The notes under the pieces: generated by a model
Told to the model about the DNA's origin: nothing
Seen by the model: the letters and a program-made list of their open reading frames with translations, nothing else
Database searches by the model: none
From: Planctomycetota bacterium
GTDB lineage: Bacteria; Planctomycetota; Planctomycetia; Pirellulales; Lacipirellulaceae
NCBI GenBank assembly: GCA_024278035.1
Contig: JAJRUA010000351.1
Location: forward strand, 1-9,746
Direction of reading: 5' to 3'
Length of the DNA: 9,746 nt
Shown here: in pieces, positions 5,529 through 9,746 of the stretch
How the letters are laid out: each line of letters begins with the position of its first letter
Numbering within the stretch: the stretch's first letter is position 1
Position numbers and translations under genes: made by a program

Positions 5529-7493
5529 ATGCCCCAATTCTCGCTCAAGGACTTCCTTTCCCTCCCGATCAATCCGGACGAAACCTTGCAAGGCGGAGTC
5601 CTATCGATGAATGAACTCATAGGAATCTCTGAAGAAGAGGATCTAAAGCAGTTGTCTTTCGTCCTTTGGCGTTTGGCATCAAGTGAATTGGTACATGCTA
5701 AGCCCTTGTTGCCCGAGATGGGAGACCGCTTGGAAGCCATTGTCGGGGTGTTGCTTGAGTTCTACACGGAATTCGATTTTCCCTCCCGTCCGGCTAAAAT
5801 TGAATGCAATGACCAAGCCTTAGCCGAAGAGTTGGGAGAAGCCCTGTCGGGATCGGGTACTGTGGTATCTTTCGCTCCCGATATGGAGGAGTGGACCGAA
5901 CTCCTGGAGGGATTTAGGCAACGCTTTGATTCCCTCGTCTCGGCCCCTTCTCTTGCTGTCTCAGGCAATGGTGAACAACCGATTCGAGAGTTTGCAGAGG
6001 CCGCAGCCGCGTTCTATCGGTCGGCTCCTTGGGATTATCTCGAAGATGTTGACCTCATTAAAATTGAAACACCCAGGCCTCCCCGTGGCCTGAAATATGC
6101 CGTCGTACTAGGGGCAGGTTCGCAGACCTACGGCCTTGGGTTCTACGATGACGAAGAAGACCATTATGCCCTCATGGCCCAGCGAGCGGATGTCAACGAG
6201 TTGGAGCTGTGTAGCCTCACTTTCGATAGCCTGGCTGAAATATCGCCTCAAGACGCCCTTTTGTGGAAGGAATGGGATTTGCCCTTGGAGACGGGCGAGG
6301 CGTTTCCTGTTATGAGTCTCTTTTCCGAAGGCGAGGCACGCAGTCCTACGCCCAAGGAACTCGACTTCGCGACTATCCTCCTTAAAACGCTTGCGGATAC
6401 GAGCGAGGAGGATTTGGATTCAGGGCGATGGACCAAGTGGATTCAGTTCAAGGGGAAACGCAAGAAGTGTGTACTCTCCCTCCCCGACCTCCTTGATCCG
6501 CCCGATCATCAAGAGTGGATTCGCCGCGGTAAGATGCCCGAACCCCGCGGCAACGAACAGTTTCTTAAGCACATACAAGAGTTTGTCCATCAAAATTGTG
6601 AAGGAATGGATGCAGACCAGGTGAACGCGGCGATCCATGCCAAGTTCATGGGGCGCTCCATGGGGAGTTTCGCCCTCCCTGCCGAAACTCCCCAGGAACG
6701 TGCAGAGGTGCTTTGCCAAGAGTCTGTCCAGACCTTTGGTCGTCGACGACTTATCTTAGCCAAACAGGCGCTGGCGGAAGACCCCGACCATGTGGAAGCG
6801 AACATTCTTCTAGCCGAATCGACAAAAAATGCGGAACAAGCGGTTGAGCGATTTCAACACGCCAAAGAATTGGGAAGAAAACAGCTTGGCCCTCTTATGG
6901 AAGAGGCGGCTGGTGAATTCTGGATGTGCACGGAAACTCGCCCCTACATGCGAGCCTGCCACGGTTTGGCAACCACTTTACAGAAAGCAGGGCAAACGAG
7001 TGATGCCATCGCCGAGTACCAAGAAATGCTCCGCCTCAATCCGAACGATAACCAGGGTGTCCGGTACGAATTGATCCCTTTGCTGGTAGCCCACAATCGA
7101 GAATCCGACGCTATTCGGTTACTGAACGACTACCGAGAAGAAACGGCTTTCTGGTCCTACATGAAATCGCTAGTTGAATACCGACATAGCGGCAGTTCTT
7201 CTGCATCTAAGAAAGCCATGCGGGCTGCATTCAAGGCCAATCGTCATGTTGTCAGCACCCTGCAGTCAGCAGAGCTGCCAAGGTTTCCCGACTCCTACGC
7301 ACAAGGCACGCCGGAGGAAGCCATTTTCTGCATTGGGGAAATGGAGCAAGCGTGGGATGAAACCAAAGGTTACGTAGAGTGGATGTTCCGTGAGAACTTC
7401 GTCTGGGAGAAAGAGCAAGAAAAGAAGCTTCGCGAGCAAAAGCGACGTCAACGTAAGAAGGCTTCTGATCGCAGGACTTGGCGTCGGAGATAG
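5529..7493 (+). CDS. large DUF6930/DUF7309-like protein with ST7-like TPR region
   Basis: A 654-residue cytoplasmic protein without a signal peptide or membrane segment. Residues about 70-133 (EFDFPSRPAKIECNDQALAEELG...) resemble DUF6930. Residues about 155-285, including FYRSAPWDYLEDVD and YAVVLGAGSQTYGLGFYDD, resemble DUF7309. From about 395 the chain is helical. ETRPYMRACHGLA (469-481) and EYQEMLRLNPNDNQGVRYEL (496-515) match the TPR-like core shared by ST7-related proteins and many uncharacterised bacterial proteins; the TRPYMR and NPNDNQG blocks are diagnostic. A Lys/Arg-rich tail (about 627-654, EKEQEKKLREQKRRQRKK) ends the protein and could bind nucleic acid or acidic partners. Domain names are from memory of sequence patterns, not a search. 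Function is unknown. It appears monocistronic with a long, repeat-bearing leader. Confidence 0.85.
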   Translation: MPQFSLKDFLSLPINPDETLQGGVLSMNELIGISEEEDLKQLSFVLWRLASSELVHAKPLLPEMGDRLEAIVGVLLEFYTEFDFPSRPAKIECNDQALAEELGEALSGSGTVVSFAPDMEEWTELLEGFRQRFDSLVSAPSLAVSGNGEQPIREFAEAAAAFYRSAPWDYLEDVDLIKIETPRPPRGLKYAVVLGAGSQTYGLGFYDDEEDHYALMAQRADVNELELCSLTFDSLAEISPQDALLWKEWDLPLETGEAFPVMSLFSEGEARSPTPKELDFATILLKTLADTSEEDLDSGRWTKWIQFKGKRKKCVLSLPDLLDPPDHQEWIRRGKMPEPRGNEQFLKHIQEFVHQNCEGMDADQVNAAIHAKFMGRSMGSFALPAETPQERAEVLCQESVQTFGRRRLILAKQALAEDPDHVEANILLAESTKNAEQAVERFQHAKELGRKQLGPLMEEAAGEFWMCTETRPYMRACHGLATTLQKAGQTSDAIAEYQEMLRLNPNDNQGVRYELIPLLVAHNRESDAIRLLNDYREETAFWSYMKSLVEYRHSGSSSASKKAMRAAFKANRHVVSTLQSAELPRFPDSYAQGTPEEAIFCIGEMEQAWDETKGYVEWMFRENFVWEKEQEKKLREQKRRQRKKASDRRTWRRR

Positions 7494-7603
7494 CCCGCAT
7501 GGATTGATGCAGGACGGTATCTGCTTGGTTCCCGGTTGTTTTCGCTAAAACGGCCCCTCCGATTTCCTTGCGGTTGTTTACGAATTATGGCTCTTCGCCG
7601 GAA

Positions 7604-7684
7604 GGGGCGGGCCCTCTTCTGTCGATCCCGATCTGAGATGCCTCTATTCTTGGCGAGGAATCACCCACGATAATCCCTGATGGA
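7604..7684 (+). repeat. 82-bp dispersed repeat, copy B
   Basis: This is the second copy of the unit at 7-88, in the same orientation, starting with GGGGCGGGCCCTC and ending with CACCCACGATAATCCC plus TGATGGA. Sequence outside the unit does not align except for a few bases. The copies are about 7.6 kb apart, and both are next to sequence that looks like mobile-element debris. Confidence 0.7.
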
Positions 7685-7818
7685 ACATTTATGCCGGGGT
7701 AGGCGATTCCACCCTCAGGGCCGTTTACGGTTCTTACGCAGCGAACGCAAGCGAACGGGGCCCAGGACGGGGCTCGTGAAATGTTGTTGGCTAGACCACA
7801 CCCCGCCGTGAACGACGA

Positions 7819-7866
7819 GGCTAATACCGCATGCGGGAAAGGGGCTAATACCGCTACGTGGGAAGT
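7819..7866 (+). repeat. approximate 24-bp tandem duplication
   Basis: GGCTAATACCGC occurs at 7819-7830 and again at 7843-7854, each followed by a diverged segment that contains GGGAA. The first unit also holds the palindrome CCGCATGCGG (7827-7836). The following stretch, with GTGGGAAGTCGAACGAC, recalls folded group II intron sequence. That resemblance is from memory and weak. Confidence 0.5.
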
Positions 7867-8033
7867 CGAACGACATGAACGTCCCTGTGCTGGATGGGTA
7901 GATTCTGATCTGCCGATCGCCTAAGGCTTGCCTTTTTGGTGGTGAGCGTCTGCTCCCTGTCCGCGCCGACGACGTTGGGAGGTCATGCGCTGCTGTCGTT
8001 GAGGCTGGGGCGGCAGAGGGAATCGCCAATTCG

Positions 8034-8061
8034 CCTGAAGCCTATCCCCTGAAGCCTATCC
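8034..8061 (+). repeat. perfect 14-bp tandem repeat
   Basis: CCTGAAGCCTATCC is repeated twice head to tail without mismatch, just beyond the 3' end of the oxidoreductase gene. A recent slippage duplication is the simplest explanation. Confidence 0.85.
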
Positions 8062-8108
8062 ATGGAACCTACTCACCGATTTGGCGGAAGAACCAATTTT
8101 TCGATACC

Positions 8109-9488
8109 TCAGGCGTATTCTCGATTTTTTATCAAGCCCGGGTAGGGGATCGGGTACTTGCCCTCGTCGTTGGCTGGCAAAGGTGAGGGAGAGTCCATTG
8201 TTAGCTGGTCGATTTCCGGCGCAAACTCATGCTCGCAATGAAGCATTTGGTCGAGTGTAACGATTTGGCCGGTATGAGCGGCCATTCGGCCCATGGAGGT
8301 AACCAAACTTGCCATCGTGCCCCGTTCGACTTCGTTGTAAGGCTGGTCATTTCTGATCGCTGCAATGAGGTGATCCCATTCGAGTTGATAAGGGCTGGGC
8401 TCGGGCTGGGGATAAGCCCATCGCAGGTGGGCTTTATCGATGTTGTGGCCCTCGTAAATACGGCATTTTGCCGGCGTGTGGGCAGCCGTGGAGATGACGG
8501 CCAGTCCTTTTGTGCCATGCGCATAACTGGCAAATTCGGAATGACAACCGGGCATCGACCGGCCGTCGACGAATAATTTTGTTCCATCTTCAAAGGTATA
8601 TTCTATCGAATACGTATCGAAATTTTGATCGACACTATCACCTCGGTAGTGGCGACCGCCGGTAGCCATGGCTTTCACAGGCCAGGCGTTTTTCATCCAG
8701 CATGATTCGTCAATGTTGTGAATCAGGAAATCGCTGACTGCCCCTCCACTGAGCCACAAGAAGGAATGGAAATTAGCGATTTGGTAGAATAACTCCTTTT
8801 TCCCTTGGGGCATGGGGCCGACTGTTTCGGAACCGGTGGGTCCTGCCAAGCGATAGGCACGCAACATCGTGAGATCACCGATCTCCCCCCCCTGGATTCG
8901 CTCGAATAATTCTTCTCTCGCCTTGCAATGCCGGCACATCAACCCAACGCCAACCTTAAGGTTTTTTTCTAGTGCGACCTTGTTGAGTTCAAGCATCCGA
9001 ACCGACGTCGGGCCATCGACCGTTACCGGCTTCTCCATAAAGACATTCAAGCCTTTTTCGACGGCATAGGAGTAATGGACCCAACGAAACGCAGGGGGAG
9101 TCGCTAAGATGACGATGTCTCCAGGCCGAAGACAGTCCATGGCCTGTTTGTAACCATCAAAATGGATAAATTTCTGGTCCTCGGGAACGGCAATCGGCCC
9201 GACGGTCCCGTATTTTTTTACCAAGTTGGCGTAGCTGCTAGCCAGTTTTTTCTCAAAAACATCGGCCATCGCGACCAGTTTGATCGGACCATTTTTGACC
9301 GACAGAGCATCGCGAACTGCTCCGGTTCCACGTCCGCCACACCCTACCAATGCGACTCGAATCGTGTTGTCTTCACCGGCAAAAACTTTGGGAGGCGAGC
9401 TTGCTAGAATCGCCGTCGCTGCCGCGACTCGTCCGCTTTGCTTGAGAAAATCACGCCGCGAAGAACTCTTTTTCTTTTGGGGGGGCAT
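8109..9488 (-). CDS. Tat-exported Gfo/Idh/MocA family oxidoreductase
   Basis: A 459-residue NAD(P)-dependent oxidoreductase. Residues about 7-40 form a twin-arginine signal (SSSRRDFLKQ, RR at 11-12, then a hydrophobic AAATAILASSPP stretch). The Rossmann fold follows with IRVALVGCGGRGTGAV (from about 43) and the family motif EKPV (152-155). The C-terminal alpha/beta domain carries SDFLIHNIDE (252-261), with a likely catalytic histidine H257. Such proteins act on sugars or inositols, often in polysaccharide breakdown, and planctomycetes carry many paralogues; the substrate here cannot be told. The ATG at 9488 places the Tat motif normally; an in-frame GTG at 9515 would add 9 residues. Neither has a clear Shine-Dalgarno site. 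The stop codon lies next to a 14-bp tandem repeat. Confidence 0.92.
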   Translation of the reverse strand: MPPQKKKSSSRRDFLKQSGRVAAATAILASSPPKVFAGEDNTIRVALVGCGGRGTGAVRDALSVKNGPIKLVAMADVFEKKLASSYANLVKKYGTVGPIAVPEDQKFIHFDGYKQAMDCLRPGDIVILATPPAFRWVHYSYAVEKGLNVFMEKPVTVDGPTSVRMLELNKVALEKNLKVGVGLMCRHCKAREELFERIQGGEIGDLTMLRAYRLAGPTGSETVGPMPQGKKELFYQIANFHSFLWLSGGAVSDFLIHNIDESCWMKNAWPVKAMATGGRHYRGDSVDQNFDTYSIEYTFEDGTKLFVDGRSMPGCHSEFASYAHGTKGLAVISTAAHTPAKCRIYEGHNIDKAHLRWAYPQPEPSPYQLEWDHLIAAIRNDQPYNEVERGTMASLVTSMGRMAAHTGQIVTLDQMLHCEHEFAPEIDQLTMDSPSPLPANDEGKYPIPYPGLIKNREYA

Positions 9489-9545
9489 GGGGAAATTGTC
9501 GGTGGTAGATGGCACGGGAAGGAATAGGCAAAAACAGATTCAGAC

Positions 9546-9565
9546 GTCCATGGATTTTCGTGGAC
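9546..9565. other. weak inverted repeat upstream of the oxidoreductase
   Basis: GTCCA (9546-9550) and TGGAC (9561-9565) are inverted arms separated by 10 bp, about 60 bp upstream of the oxidoreductase start. This is the spacing of a regulator operator, but short arms like these are common by chance. Nothing else is visible between 9489 and 9691. Confidence 0.2.
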
Positions 9566-9691
9566 TCGTTATTACAGACAAACGACCCTCTTATCTGCGA
9601 GTCCTACAAAGGGGCAGTAAGTCCCTCAAGGTCGGCTCACTGTAGTAGGGTTTCTCAACAGTTGTCTGAAAGCGAGCCACTTAGAATTTCG

Positions 9692-9746
9692 TTAGTCGTC
9701 AACCGAAACCTCATCCTCTTTTTGCTCAGGCGCGGTTTTCTCCCAC
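9692..9746 (-). CDS. partial CDS, acidic C-terminus only
   Basis: Read on the minus strand from the window edge, one frame gives WEKTAPEQKEDEVSVDD and then TAA (plus strand 9692-9694). The charged, acidic ending is typical of a real protein C-terminus. It lies in the same direction as, and about 200 bp upstream of, the oxidoreductase gene. With 17 residues visible no family can be named, and a chance open frame cannot be excluded. Confidence 0.4.
   Translation of the reverse strand, partial: WEKTAPEQKEDEVSVDD

Larger units (their letters stand above)
7494..8108. other. intergenic region with repeat copy and mobile-element-like debris
   Basis: About 615 bp between the stop codon of the TPR gene and the stop codon of the oxidoreductase gene, so two genes converge on it. 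It contains repeat copy B (7604-7684), an approximate 24-bp duplication (7819-7866) and a 14-bp tandem repeat (8034-8061). A 104-codon minus-strand frame (7715-8029) has no protein-like character and is not called. A weak GTTTT-CGCT-AAAAC hairpin (7538-7551) is not a convincing terminator. Confidence 0.6.

Noticed and set aside
7819..7832. A 13-base match (GCTAATACCGCAT) to a conserved 16S rRNA segment, partly repeated 24 bp later
   Set aside because: Neighbouring conserved 16S sequence is absent on both sides and the motif occurs twice in tandem, so this is not an rRNA gene or fragment.
7715..8029. A 104-codon minus-strand frame in the gap before the oxidoreductase
   Set aside because: Low-information Ser/Arg/Pro-rich translation, no ribosome-binding site, and overlap with repeats.
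1..9746. CRISPR array, tRNA, toxin-antitoxin or defence operon
   Set aside because: No regularly spaced repeats, no tRNA-like cloverleaf sequence and no recognisable defence or toxin families were seen on either strand.

Overview
The window most resembles a chromosomal stretch of a planctomycete of the Pirellula/Rhodopirellula/Blastopirellula type. The case is inference from gene content: a DUF1571 exported protein, a Tat-exported Gfo/Idh/MocA oxidoreductase, an FHA-GAF histidine kinase, and a large DUF6930/DUF7309/ST7-like TPR protein. GC is moderate, several genes lack a clear Shine-Dalgarno site, and intergenic regions are long and full of short repeats. No taxon marker (rRNA, tRNA) is present.

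Layout. Positions 1-489 hold an 82-bp repeat copy, the C-terminal remnant of an IS3-family transposase and a candidate promoter. Positions 490-2877 (+) hold two signalling genes. The first is a stand-alone receiver-like protein with an incomplete acidic pocket. The second is an FHA-GAF-histidine kinase, and a strong hairpin terminator lies between them. A YcbL/glyoxalase II-like metallo-beta-lactamase-fold hydrolase (2889-3596, -) converges on the kinase with 11 bp between stop codons. It is divergent from an exported DUF1571 protein (3781-4797, +). About 730 bp without a secure gene follow (4798-5528), with clustered palindromes, three tandem heptamers and a 16-bp tandem duplication, leading into the large multidomain TPR protein (5529-7493, +).

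The 7494-8108 gap holds the second copy of the 82-bp repeat, an approximate 24-bp duplication in sequence faintly reminiscent of a group II intron, and a perfect 14-bp tandem repeat. A Tat-exported Gfo/Idh/MocA oxidoreductase (8109-9488, -) follows. The last 55 bases look like the acidic C-terminus of another minus-strand gene.

The genes do not form one obvious pathway. The receiver and kinase may be functionally linked. The others look like independent single-gene units, as is common in planctomycetes. I found no convincing new defence or mobile system. The least explained parts are the dispersed 82-bp repeat beside mobile-element debris, the palindrome-rich 4950-5150 segment, and the DUF6930/DUF7309/ST7-like protein of unknown function.
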